Origin: Atherix ibis
Taxonomy: Eukaryota; Arthropoda; Insecta; Diptera; Athericidae
Direction of reading: 5' to 3'
Length of the DNA stretch: 64,000 bases
Assembly (NCBI GenBank): GCA_958298945.1
Contig: OY282605.1
Coordinates: 38,480,811 to 38,544,810 of the forward strand
How positions within the stretch are numbered: the stretch's first letter is position 1; each line of letters opens with the position of its first letter. Position numbers and translations under genes: made by a program. Below, one piece after another: positions 11,038 through 24,479 of this stretch. The notes beneath the pieces were generated by a model. The model ran no database searches. It had not been told where the DNA came from and saw nothing but the letters and a program-made list of their open reading frames with translations.

Positions 11038-14000
11038 CTATAAAATAATTTCCATTTTTTAAGGAAATTGTTATTGTATATAATAATTTTTCAAAAACAA
11101 TTTATATTTTTTACTGTGTTTTATTTTAATTTTACTTTTAAAAAAAAAATAAGAAAAAAAGCTACGAAAAAATAATGAATTTAGCCATATTTTTTTTAAG
11201 AAAAAAAAAAATACTAATACTTAAATATATAATATAAATAATAACCAAAAAAAACTGAAAATATTGCCAAATTAAAGTTTGCATAAAATTTCATATAGGG
11301 TCTAAAAACATTAGAACTTCTTTTTTTTTTAAATTTTAAATAAAAAAACATATTTTGTATGAAAATTGCGTCCATCTTTATTGGAATATGTTGTAGAGAC
11401 TTTACCATTTTTATGATGTGAGCAACTACGTTTACCAAATTACGACTGTGTTTACAGCCATCGATCGTTTTTACAAAATGTTCGATTATATTTTTGCATA
11501 ATTGTGGCTCTATTTCTTGGATGACGCGGTTGATTTTGGTTTTGAGCTCTTGAATTCTATTGGGTGTAAGGAGGGAAAGTTCTGTCGCCTTTTTGAACAC
11601 TTGCACTTGTATGCGTTGTCGATTCTTAGCGAGAATTCTGATTCGACTGAAATCGTTTTAAACTGTTAGATTACTGTATGATTGATGGTTTATACACATT
11701 TTTTCGTATTTTTGTCAGTAAAACAGTCAACATGTGTTAAGAAAAAGTGTACTTAAGATATTACCAGATGTATAAGCTTAAATCCGCTGTTTTTTAGGTA
11801 AAAAAACATGTTTTTTTCATAGAAAACAAAAACAAACTTATTCAAAGTACTTGCCCTCGCAAGCTACACATTTTCCCCATTTCTCGGGCAATTTTGGATG
11901 CCACACCAAAAAAAATTTCTTTTTTTTCGAGGCAAACCACTCATCAAGCCATTTCGTAAGAATCGAAGTGCTGCTCAGCGAGCGCGTGGCCCATCGACGA
12001 AAACAGATAGTAGTCGGAAGGGACCAGGTCTGGTAAATAAGCGGGGTGGAGTAGCACCTTCCAGTTGAGTGTCTCCAAGTAGTTTCGGACAATTTTTGAC
12101 GTGTGCGATGATGCGTTATCTTGGAGGAAAATCAGCTTGTCAAGTCTTTGTTGATAATCCGTCCTTTTTTCACGCAGAGCACGGTGCAATTTGATCAGTT
12201 GTTTGTGGTAGCAGTGGGCATTGACAGTTTCACCAGGTTTCAACATCTCATAGTAGACGATACCCTGCTGATCCCACAACACGCACAGCATGGTCTTCCG
12301 CCCAAAGCGATTGGTCTTGGGGAAGATGTTGATGGTTGGCCGGGATCAACCCACGATTTCTTGCGTTTAGGATTCTCGAAATATATCCACTTTTTATCGC
12401 CTGTCACAATCCGATGCAGGAACGACTTTCTTTTTTGTCTGGCGAGCAAGATTTCGCATGTGTTTTGGCGTCGCTCCATCTGCCTATCTTTCAATTCATG
12501 CGGTACCCATTTTCCGATCTTTTCAATCTTCCCCATGGCACGCAGACGCATGGAAATGGCTGGTTGAGTAACACCCAATTGCTCCGCGAGCATTTTTTGC
12601 GATTGGGTATAGTCTTCGTCCAAAAGAGCCTGCAATTGATGGTCCTCAACCTTCCTAGGCCGATTTTCCCACTTCTTGTCCCACAAGTCAAAATTGCCGT
12701 CTTTGAACCGACGAAACCAATCTCGGCACATTGTTTCCGATAAAGCACTGTCACCATAGGCCTCCACATGCATTCGATGAGATTCGGCAGCCGATTTCTT
12801 CAAATTAAACCAGAAAATCAAAGCTTCCCGCATACGTTCTTTTTCTGGAAAACTAGACATGATTGCCAAAGGGAAAATGTATGTTGTTGTACGAAATTGC
12901 TGACAATGTGCACTGATTAAAGTTGACAGATGTCAAACTCATAAAAAAAAAGTATGGCGTGTCCATAGTAGCTTAATGCGCTCACTTACGCCATCTATGA
13001 CCAAACAGCGGATATAAGCTTATACACCTGGTACATGTTGTATGAGTTTCAAATAGGAAAAAAAAACTTGTGTGGCGTATTTGGAGAAGACGCAGTAACA
13101 CAGCTCGAACATGCCAGAGATGGTTTGCAAAATTTCGTTCGGGTGATTTTTCTTTGAAAGATGAATCCAGATCAGGAAGGCCATCAGATGTCAATGATGA
13201 AGTGCTACGCAGTATGATCAGGACAAATCCCATATTAAATTCCACTGAAGTCGCCTTCAGGCTTGGAATTCATCAGACTACTGCTTTAGAGTACATTAAA
13301 AGGCTTGGTTTTGTGTCCAAATACTATGTTTGAGGGCCATACGAATAAGGCGAGCAAAATTTAATGGATCGAATTTCAATATATTCTTCAAATCTTGGTC
13401 GTTACAAAAGGCAACCGTTTTTTGACCGTTTGGTGACTAGTGATGAAAAGTGGATAGTTTATAAACATGTGGTAAGAACTAGGGCATATATTTACAAAGG
13501 GAAGACACCACCGATCACATCCAAAGCTGGCGTGCATCAAAAGAAAGTTATATTGGGTTGTTGGAAGGATCGGAGGGGTATTTTCCATAATGAGTTGCTA
13601 AAAGAAAATTATACGGTCGATGCTGATCGTTACTGTTCGTAATTTGATGTTTTGAATAAAGACGGCGTTAAAAGACATGATCTTATTGGGCAATTAACAT
13701 CACCTCTTCGAGAGGCACGTAGCGCCGTCCTGTTGAAACGACAAGTCATAAATATCAAAAATAGGTCCTCTGTTGAAACCACAAGTCGGCGACAACTATA
13801 TCATCAAGAAAAAATATTGAGAACCATGTCTCTGTAGCGCACTCTATTATAATATGGACCAATGATGCGCAATGAAAACCATACAAATTCTGTTCAAAAA
13901 GTATCGCGAATTTTGTGTTTTTTTTTAAAATTATTTATTTATTCATGAATATCTATTTTGTCCCCTTCTATCCCCACCAGATATTATACACTTGTGCCAA

Positions 14001-17000
14001 TGTTTTTTTCAATTGTCGAAGCACTTCCAAAAATCATTTTTTGTGATCTTGTTCAGCTCCTCCTTCGATGCCGTCTTTATCTCCTCAATCGTAGCGTAGC
14101 GTCGTCCTTTCATGGCGGTCTTCAGTTTCGTGAACAAGAAAAAGCCACAGGGGGCCAGATCTGGAGAATACGATGGCTGCGGCATTATTAGTGTGTTGTT
14201 TTTGGGCAAAAATTCGTGCACAAGCAACGATGCGTGAGCAGGGGCGTTATCATGGTGCAAAAGCGGATTGCTTTGTTCAACTTGCGCTTAACTTGTAGGT
14301 AATATTTCTTATTGACCGTTCTACCCTGTGGCAAGAACTCATGATGTACCACGCCACTGCAATCGAAGAAAACTGTCGGCAAAACCTTCACATTCGACCG
14401 AACTTTGCGCGCTTTTTTCGGTCATGGCTCGTGCGGCAGCTTCCATTGGGATGATTGAGTTTTGGTTTCCACGTCATAACCATAAACCCATGATTCGTCA
14501 CCAGTAATGACGCTTTGGAGCAAATTTTGGTCGTCGACGCGGTGCTGTTTTTGGTCAAAAATGGGCAAAAATCGAAGATGAACCAAAACAAACACGTGCA
14601 AGCAAAGCAACTGTCAAAAATTAACTGAACATTCAAAATGGCCGAAATTGGATCGAATATACGTAACCCGCGGAAATTCAAAATTCGCGATACTTTTTGA
14701 ATAGACCTCGTACAGTGACACGTGATGAATATAATAGTTGTTCAAGAGCAGTTACTGAACAAATAATAGTTGTTCAGTAACTGCTCTTGATTATTTTCAG
14801 TTAAAAGAAAATGGTCTCCCAAAATGCGACAATTTTCTTTTAACTGAAAATAATCTTCGCCTGAGATGATTTTGTCTGGAAAAAAACCACCATTCACAGA
14901 TCTACCATTTTCGTATTGATTTGAATTATTTCCAAGTAAAACTGAAAACATTATAACAAATGGTAAACCTTCTACTGTGAACATGTCAAAAATTCGAATG
15001 ACAGAGCTGTCAACAAAACCAATTTCAACCCTACTTGAAAAAAGAAAGTTCTAATTTGTAGACCCTATATTTATCTTGAGTGTGTTTGTGTGTTTTTTTA
15101 TAGAAAAAAAAAATAAAATTTTCAGATAAATTTTTTTCCCCTTAAAAATTAAAAAAGTAAACAAACTAGAAAAATCTAAAATAAAAAAAAATAAATCTTT
15201 CTATTATAAATAGCAAACTTAAAAAAAGAAACCATCAATTTTAACCACTCACCAAATTTTTAAATATTTTTACGTTAAAAAAAATTTAACTTTGCTTATT
15301 CATTTTTTTTATAATTTTAAACAAAAAAAAAACAACCATTGTTATTTAATTATTTATGTCTTGATTATTTCACTATATTTATAAGCAATTTAAAAAAATA
15401 TGTCCTAGTTATTAGCATATTCTATAAATCATCTTTTTAACCATTATTTTTGTTGTTAAGAAATTAGTAAAAATCCATTTTCCTTTTTTGTGCATAAAAC
15501 TGAATATTTAGATTCTCTTTTTTAATATTATCAAAAACAAAATTATATTAATATGTATTTATTTAATAAAATTGCCTTGTCAGTGAAATTAATTGCATAT
15601 TAGATTTATGTGAAAATGAGGAAAAAATATCAAAATCGAAAAGCATTAATAAAAAGGAAGGGCAGGCAAACAAAACGAAAACGGAAAAAAATGATGTTCG
15701 TGGACATAGAATGATTTTGAGACGTTTAAAAATATGTCAAATGTCTCCTTATAGTCTTCAAGGATAATGTATGAACAAAAATAAATAATCTAAGGATAAT
15801 GTATACAAAAACAATATAGATTTTTTAGGTTGGAAAATTTGCATGACTTCATGGAGAAAATTGTTACTTAAGCTAGGCATTAGACTGCATGACAAGATGC
15901 CATATAAAGTGTGGTCCATCTGTTGGGTTTTTTTTAAACTCAATAAAAAGCATACGTATTGTAAGCAAACATTGGAAATTTTTACAATTATGTTCAGAAA
16001 CCATATGATTTATCGGAACGTTGAAATTTTCGATGACTTTTCCCAATAAAAGTAGATCAACGGCCTAAATTTCTTATAGAATATTTTAAAGAAAATAAAA
16101 TGTTTAACAGTGACAAATTTAGTGCGCAACAATCCAATATTTTGACGAATTGTGTGGCTCGTTACGTCGTCTTGTTGAAATCAGAGCTCATTCACATTCT
16201 ATTCATGCAATTTCGACCATAAAAAGTTCGTCAACATGTCACGATATCATCCAGAATTCACTGTAATGGATCTTCATGATCATTTTAGAAGAGGAACGGG
16301 CCAATGATTCCATCAGCCCAAGTACCGCACTAAACAGTGTCTTCTTTAGGATTCGATAATCTTGTTTGTTAACGTATCTGTCAATGTAAAAATGTGCTTC
16401 GTCGCTAAAGAAGATTTTCGTAGTTATTTTGGATGATTAAAAAGCGTTGTTCTGTTGTTTAATGACTGCATGACTAAAATTTTACTACTTTGTACTTGAC
16501 AGCTATTAACTAATCATGACATGTGTGTTTTGGTACAGAAATTTTGAAAGTTGAAAAAATAACCCAACAGATGGCCTAACTTATATATGGCAGGTTAGTT
16601 TTTCGAACTTGACACTCTGTTATGTTTTCGCATAACAACAAATGACGAATACCAAGCGAGTCATACTGCATGGCACTCGAATGGTAGAAAAAATGACCAT
16701 GCATTCTAATGCTAACTTTTTTTTTAAAAAAAAAAAAATTTAAAATTGCAAAAATAAAACTAATACTTTTCTTAATAGTTAACTTAAATTAACGATAATA
16801 GGTCAACTTATTGTTAAGTTGTCATTTTGAATATGTACTAAAAATGGCTGCTGATCATTTTTAAATTTTTTTATTTTTTAAGAGTATAAAATTTCGACGA
16901 TTTCAAATAAGGTTTTGGTTTTAATATAAATTATCCTATTTTCAAATGAATTAAAATTTTACAAAATTAGCACATATTTTTTTAAGATCCCTAAAGCTCA

Positions 17001-20000
17001 TATTCGAATTTATTAGCTTTAAAGTTTCATATTGAAATTTAAATTTCATAAAAATTGTCGATTAATTATAGGTGATTTTTTTGCGGTTTGGTTTTTTATG
17101 TATTTATTTTTGACAGATCAGGCGTGACACGTGACATATATCAGAGTCAAATGTGCTCAGTTATTGAATTTTATTATCAAATTTTGTGCTCTGTGAAAAA
17201 TGTTTTTCGCGCACTTCGACCATTTTATGGTCGTCATAATCAACCTACTTCCTGAACAAGCAATTCAAGTCATAGTGACAAAATATTTCAGCCATTTTAC
17301 ACTATTGGATATCAAACCACCAATCCGTGTATGTAGATTGCCTACAGACGAACAATTGCTGCCGTAGCGTCCAGTGGTGGAGAAGATCGCAATTTGTGCA
17401 TCCTTCGCCGTTCCTAGCAATTGGTATTGTCTTACTCGACTATGTGGAAGATTTTACGCAAGGGTCTTAGTCTGAAAGCGTACAAAATTCAGCTTGTGAA
17501 AGAAATGAAGCCGAACGACCTGCGAAAGCGTCAAATTTTCGGTGAGTGGGTCTTAGAACAACTTGTAGAAAATCAATTTCTTTACCAAAAAATTGCGTTC
17601 AGCGACGAAGCTAATTTCTAGTTGAATGGATATGTGAATAAGAACAATTGTCACATTTGGTCTGATGAAGAACCACAGGCAAAACAAGAACTGCCATTGC
17701 ACCCAGGAAAATAGACTGTTTGGTGCGGTTTATATTTTTTAAAGATCACGCTGACCGCAAGGTTACCGTCAATGGTGCAAGCTATCGCTCGATGATTTTG
17801 AACTTTGTTTTGGCCAAAATGGAAGAATTGCATCTGGTCGACATGTGGTTTCAACAAGATGGCGTTACATGCCGCACAGCACGTGAAACAATGGACATAT
17901 GGTATTGAGAGATGAGTTAGGTGAGCAATTTATCTCACGTTTCGGACCGGTGAGTTGGGCGCCTAGATCATGAGATTTGACGCCTCTAAACTATTTTGTA
18001 TGGGGTACGTAAAGTCTATGCCGATAAACTAGTCTTACTTGCAGCCTTTGAAGCCAACATTACACGTGTTATTAGCAGAGATGTTCGAAAAAGTGCTTCA
18101 AAAGTGGACCTCTTGCATGGATCACTTAAACCGTAGTCGTAGCACGCATAAATTTATTGATACAAATAAAAATTCCATAAAATTTTCTGTTTTTTGTATG
18201 TTAGAAATTTGAAAACCAAAATACTTAAAAAATCACCCGTTATAATATGTGTGCATGACTAACTAAATTTTATCATGCAAAAAGAAAGAAATAATAAAAG
18301 CAACATTAAAATAAAAATTTTGTGCTTTTATCAAATGGAAATAAAATTTAATAGAGCAAATCTTATCAGATTTTGTTTATCTTAAATGTGAAAATAAAAC
18401 TATTACAAAATTATCTAAAAAGTAGAAAATTTTGAAAAAAAACAGATTAAAATAAAAGAAAAAATAAAACAATTAAATAAATAGGAAAACCTAAAACAAG
18501 GAGTTCAAAGCATCTATTTTTTATTCTCTAAAAAAGAACAGAATAAAAGTGGAAATACAAATCCGACGACGTTGTAGTACTGCCACACATTTCAGTGTTT
18601 TGTAATGTGGCAGCATCGTTTAAATTGAAATCAAAGAAAAGATAAATGCATATCGGAGGTTAAGTGAAATTAAAATTTGAATTAAGCTTAAAATATAAAA
18701 AAACTAATTAGATGACATTGCTTGACTCATTACAATTGTGCTTAGATTAAAGAGTACCTGAGTAGACCCGTGCGTCAGATTTTCGCAAATGTATGTGTAT
18801 ATGCAATTTTTTGGCAGAAATAGTACTGCTTGTATACGTTTGTGTGGATTTTTTTATGTAGACTGACACCCACTGACATCTATTTTTCGTAATAGAAATT
18901 TTTTGTATTCCAAAAGCATAATTTATATTCATTTTAACTCACTTATTCAAGAGAAAAAAAAAAAAATTTGTACAATCTTTTGATATGAAATGGACTTGTA
19001 TTTTTGGTTTATTTATTTAATAAAAGCGCCTCAATTTTGTAGACTTGCGGAGGGTTCGGAAACACTCCATTCTCCATGAAGTGGTAGCATACTGAAATGC
19101 TTGCATACTTTTGATATGCTTAATTTTGACATTTGGATACTTATCGCGACGTGGGAGTTTTAGTGCGATTTTATTAAATTTTGAATAGTCAACGAACAAG
19201 TAAGTATAAATTAATACATTTGCAATAATTAGTTTTATTCTTCATGGCAGTAAATAGGAAGTTTTTATTTCAGAATATGAAATGAATTTCGTGAAAGGTT
19301 ATTTTGCAAAGTGTTCTCGAAAACATTTTGACAGAATTCTTGTATAGAGACCCATCAAGTTCTTCTATAATCTAAGCAATTGTGTTGACTTTTATTAATT
19401 TTTTGACATCTAGTAATTGTAGTTATCAATTGTCGTTTTCGTCGTAATTGTGTTCCTACCTTAACTTGTCCAGTGAACGTGACAGTTCTCACTACTCAAT
19501 TAGCATGTTTTTCTCAGAGCAATAATTTTATTATTCGTGCGCGCTCACATAATATGACAGAAAGTGAGCAAATAAGACTTTTCATAAAGTGTCAGCTCTT
19601 ATTGAAAATTTAAATCCGTTTTTTCTTTAAATTAACAATTAAATTTTTTAATAATTTAATATTAATTAAATTTGAAAAGTTCAAAATGCGACTTCCATTG
19701 ACCTCATGCGTGCCCACCCTTGTACTATGGCAGCGCACGTTAAATCGTACGCAGAAAATTGTCCAACTTTGAGGTATTATTTTTTAAGGATGCTAACGAG
19801 CTTTTTTTTTAAAAAAAAATTTTTTATTGAAAAACTGAAGATTTTTTATTGTTGATTTTATTGGTAAAAAATATTTTGCATTTTTAAAAGAAATACAATA
19901 TCAACAATTTAAGGACTTACTGTATTGTCTAGATGACAAAATACTAGAGGAACGAATAAGGTTTTAATACTTTCGTGGTTTGGAATGTTAAGACCTGAAT

Positions 20001-23000
20001 ATTGACAGTAGTTGGAGATATATGTCTTCCAACGTGGTATTTGATTAGTTAAAGGTTTATCTTAACTTTAAGGTCTCAATAGTAAAACTAGAAAAGTTCT
20101 AGTACTGTATAAATATTTACAATTATAAAAACGAAATTGGTATAAATTGTTCTTCAGCTATGAGGCTTATTTATTGCTCGCTGGATACTTCAATAAGCAT
20201 ATTGCCGTATATGGGGCTCGGAAAAACCACAAGTGACCGTGGAGAAGAATTGTATTGAATTTCGCAAAGAAAATCGATTTAACGGTGTGAATTTCGGTTC
20301 GAAGGTTGTCATCAGACCGTATTTATTTGTAAAATAAAGAAAAATACACATTTACCGTCAATTCTGAGCGCTATGTCCAAATTATAAACGATTTTTTTTG
20401 GTCTGAACTTGACTTTTTATTTCTGGGCCATATGTGATATCAACAAAAACGGCAGCACAAGTATTGCGTAAAAAGTTCCCAGTATACATAATTTCAAAAT
20501 TCCGTGATGTGATCTAGCCTCCAAGATCGTGCGATTTGACACCGTTCGACATTTTTTTTTGCGCGGAAATGTGAAACATCGTCCTTATGCAGACTATTCT
20601 TACACAATTTTGCGTTTCATTGCGTAAAAAGTTCCCCATGACACATAATTTCGAAATTTCGTAATGTCAACTAGCCCCAAGATCGTGCGATTTGAAGTCA
20701 TTGGAAATTTTTTTTGCGCGGAAATGTGAAACGTCATCTTTATGCAGACTATTCTTACACAAGTTTGCGTTTTATTGCGTAAAAAGTTCACCTGGACACA
20801 TAATCTCGAAATTTGGTGATATTAACTAGCCTCAAAGATCGTGCGATTTGACGTCATTGGAATTTTTTTTTTGCGCGGAAATGTGAAACATCATTTTTAT
20901 GCAGACTATTCTTACACAAGTTTGCGTTTTATTGCGTAAAAAGTTCACCTGGACACATAATTTCGAAATTTCGTAATGTCAACTAATCCCAAAACCGTGC
21001 GATTTGACGCCGTTGGAATTTATTTTTTTGCCTGGAAATGCGAGACATCGTCTTTAAGTAGACTAAAACGAATATCTGTCAAGCAAAGGTCACTTTAGAT
21101 TATTTTTAAACGAATATCTGTCAAGCAAAGGTCGAATTACAACCAGAAATGTGCGAAAAATAAAAAATTCATTAAAAATTACTTCAAAAGGATCGCGAGG
21201 AAGTTATTTGAAAGATATTCTATTATTTCGAACATAATTGCAAGGCAAGATCTATGCAATATATTGTGTATAATGAAATAACGATTTTTTCGAAATCTGA
21301 ATTTTAAATGCGTTTTATTTAAATTACTTTCTAAACGATCCAATATGGGCGTTGTATATTTTTTTAACTAAATATATTTTTAAATTTTTTATATTAATAA
21401 TAATTTTTTTTTTGTAAATAGTAATTATACTCGAAGTTATTGGTCATAATTAAGTTTAGTCTATTTTCATAAATTTAAAAACCGGATTTTTATAATAGAA
21501 ATATTTTTTTAATTCTTCTCCAATCATCAATATTTTTAGGATATATTTTTTTTTATTTTTATCATTTATATTGTGCATACTTACCGTTTTTTTATTATCT
21601 AAATATGTACATACATATATATTAGATAAAAGTCATTCAATTGTCGAAAATAACTTATCTTTTTTATGAAATTTTATCAACTTTTTACACTATAAAACTA
21701 TATTTTTATTTCATTTATTTATTATTTTTATGTCCTTTTTAAAAAGAAAAAATTCTATATGGCGTCTATTTTTTAAAAAAAATCATTAAATAAATATGAC
21801 CTAATAAAAAAAAATATATTGGGTTGTTTTGAAAATAGTTTCGTTGTTTCCCAACAGAGGACTTAATTGTATTTTTTCACAACCAACTTCACACTTAAGC
21901 CGCATAATCATGATGTATTTTGACAGCTGATATAGTAAGGCTTGCTTGTGAAAAATTGATTCTGCGCAGTAGTTTTGATTCGATTGATTCTGCACACTAG
22001 TTTTTGGTTGATATCCTTTTAAATATGGAAAGTGAAAAGCAGCATTTTCGGAAAAGATAAAAATGCTGTTGAAGCAAGAAATGCTTTAGTTTTTTTACCA
22101 TAGAAAAGATAAAAATGCTGTTGACAAGAAATGAGTTGTCTACAACAATGTTAAGCGCAAAAGATCCTGGAGCAGAAAAGATGAACCGGATCATAGCACT
22201 TCGAAAGTCAATATTCATCAAAAACAGGTTATTCTATCTAGAAATCGTTTAATTTGAGCTTCTACCGAGCAACACAACGATCAATTCTGACGTGTACTAT
22301 CATCAGTAGGACAATTTGAATGCTTTAATTAAAGAAAAAAAAGTCCAGAATTAGTCAATTTCTTCACTTTAAAAAAATCGTCTTTCATTTTTATATAAAA
22401 TTAAAAAACGAAATTACTTTCCGAACAAACCAATATATGGAATTTAAAGATTTTTATTCTCTTAAATTATTAACCACTTTCTTTTTATTTAATTTATGGT
22501 ACAAAAATCAGAATATTTTCATAAATTAAAAAAAAAGGAATATGTTAAAATTTGAAGATAATCAGAAAATAAAAGGTCGTAAAACTTTATATTTAAAAAA
22601 AAAAAATATGTTTAATTATAATTTTGAATATACCACTCTTAAAAATTAATCATTTAAAAAAAAAAAGTGCACCATTGGAAATATTCCTATTTATATCGGG
22701 TGATTTTTTTGGCTGTTTGGTTTTTTCATGTTTTTATTTTTGACAGATCACATAACGTGTGTCAAAGTCAAAAGTGCTCATTTCATCATGGAAAGACTTA
22801 CATCCGAAAAAAATTGGGACCAAATTGGACCTATCACCACAATTAACATGAAATAATCTTTAAAAAGTAAATGACAAGCAATGATTTATCGATTCAAATA
22901 AAAATTTTGCAATTTTTGTTTTTTTATTGGTGGAAATATTTGAAAACCAAACACTTAAAAAATCACCCGTTATAAGAGAACAAAAAAAAAAAACACCACA

Positions 23001-24443
23001 CTACTAGTTGTAGTAGAGTACGAGTATATTTTCCCCTAAATTTAAAATTAATAATTACAACAAAAAAAATTGTGAATGAAGGTAAATTGTTTTTTTTTGA
23101 TTCTTCAATCCAGCGATAAAACCATATTCCCATATTTATAAAAAAAATAATATTATATAAGAGGGGATTGGGGGAGGGTTGGTTAAAATGAATGTTTAGA
23201 TAAAAAAAAAAGCGGTTTTTATTTAGAAAAAAAAACCACTCCACTTGACAGAAGCACAATAACCGAAATCAAAAACCAACAACAACAAAAAAAAACTTAA
23301 ATAAAAACCAACCTATTCTTATAAATGCATATACGAGGTCTGTTCAAAATGAATCGCGAATTTTAAATTTCTGCGGGTTACGTATATTCAATTTTTGATT
23401 TTTTTGTGGCGTTATGTTAGTACTCATGTCTCTCACTTATGCCGACAAGTTCGGCCATTTTGAATGTTCAGTTAATTTTTGACAGCTGCTTTGCTTGCAC
23501 GTGTTTTGGCTCGTCTTCGATTTTTGCCCATTCCAAAAAAATGGATCAAAGAATCTGTTTCGGGAACAAGAAAAAGTCATAGAGGGCCAGATCTAGGGAA
23601 TACGGTGGCTGCGGCATTATTAGTGTGTTGTTTTTGGCCAAAAATTCGCGCATAAGCAACGACGTGTGAGCAGAAGCGTTATCATGCTGCAAAAGCCAAT
23701 ATTTGTTCCTCCACAAATGTGGGCGTTTCTGGCGGATTGCTTCTCGCAACTTCCGCATAACTTGCAGGTAATATTCCTTATTGACCGTTCTACCCTGTGG
23801 CAAGAACTCATGATGCATCACGCCACTGCAATCGAAGAAAACTGTTCGACCGAACTTGGAGCGCTTTTTTCGGTCTTGGCTCGTGCGGTAGCTTCCATTA
23901 GGATAATTGAGCTTTGGTTTCCATGTCATAACCATAAAGCCATGATTCGTCACCAGTTATGACCCTCTGGAGCAAATTTGGGTCGTCGCGGACAGAGTCC
24001 AACAGCTCCTTAGGAATGTTAATGCGATGCTGTTTTTGGTCGAAATTGAGCAAAAATCGAAGACGAGCCAAAACACTTGCAAGCAAAGCAGCTGTCAAAA
24101 ATTAACTGAACATTCAAAATGGCCGAACTTGTCGGCATAAGTGAGAGACATGAGTACCAAAAAATCGAAAATCGAATATACGTAACCCGCGGAAATTAAA
24201 AATTCGCGATACATTTTTAACAGACCTCGTACTAGAAGATCACGATATACAGCACACAGTCGCAACAACAACAACAACAAAAACACACAGTACAAGTCAA
24301 TATCAACACAAATACAATGATACAAAAAAAAATACAGAAAAAAAGAAACTAAAATGAAATAAAAACAAAAACCATGCAAAAAAATTTCTTTTATGTATTT
24401 TCCTCTTCTTCTTTCAATGTTCCTCTGCCTCTCTTTCCATTTC

Positions 24444-24479
<36 letters not shown>

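Larger units (their letters stand above)
11630..13660 (+). mobile_element. MAR-3: mellifera-like mariner, split by MAR-1
   Basis: Transposase blocks on the plus strand: before the inner insertion, EKVYLRY ending at about 11761; after it, MLYEFQ at 13034, then FGEDAVT-like text and RTCQRWFAKFRSGDFSLKDE (about 13097 on), SGRPSDVNDEVLRSMIRTNP, FRLGIHQTTALEYIKRLGFV, DRISIYSSNLGRYKRQPFFD, RLVTSDEKWIVYKHV (first catalytic Asp, near 13440), HQKKVILGCWKDRRG and LLKENYTVDADRYCS near 13595-13640. It breaks off at about 13660 where D41-B resumes, so the second and third catalytic Asp are absent. Terminal repeats were not identified, so ends are approximate. Confidence 0.8.
11296..15067 (-). mobile_element. 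D41-B element, outer shell of a three-level transposon nest
   Basis: Ends TAGGGTCTAAAAACATTAGA and, reversed, TAGGGTCTACAAATTAGAAC match and are TA-flanked (11294-11295, 15068-15069). What remains of the D41 transposase is in three blocks on the minus strand. C terminus: 11640-11340, with LTPNRIQELKTKINRVIQEI then EPQLCKNIIEHFVK. Core: 13860-13660, with ERYRDMVLN, a FQQDGATC-like second catalytic block and RGDVNCPIRSC. N-terminal/first catalytic part: about 14990-14780, with DKIISGEDYFQLKENCRI. The gaps are filled by a mellifera-like mariner (itself hit by a mauritiana-type mariner) and by a MAR-2 mariner. It sits in the last intron of Vrp1. Confidence 0.85.

Noticed and set aside
11944..12869. 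Intact mariner transposase in MAR-1 copy 2
   Set aside because: Two frameshifts separate the catalytic blocks, although all three Asp are present.
18570..18625. microRNA-like hairpin (CTGCCACA / TGTGGCAG)
   Set aside because: Only a short imperfect stem, no similarity to a microRNA I recognise; chance in AT-rich intron is likely.
19017..19199. Possible ribosomal-protein-like minus-strand ORF (YPNVKIKHIKSMQ)
   Set aside because: The likeness to RpS10-type sequence covers only a few residues and fails on both sides.
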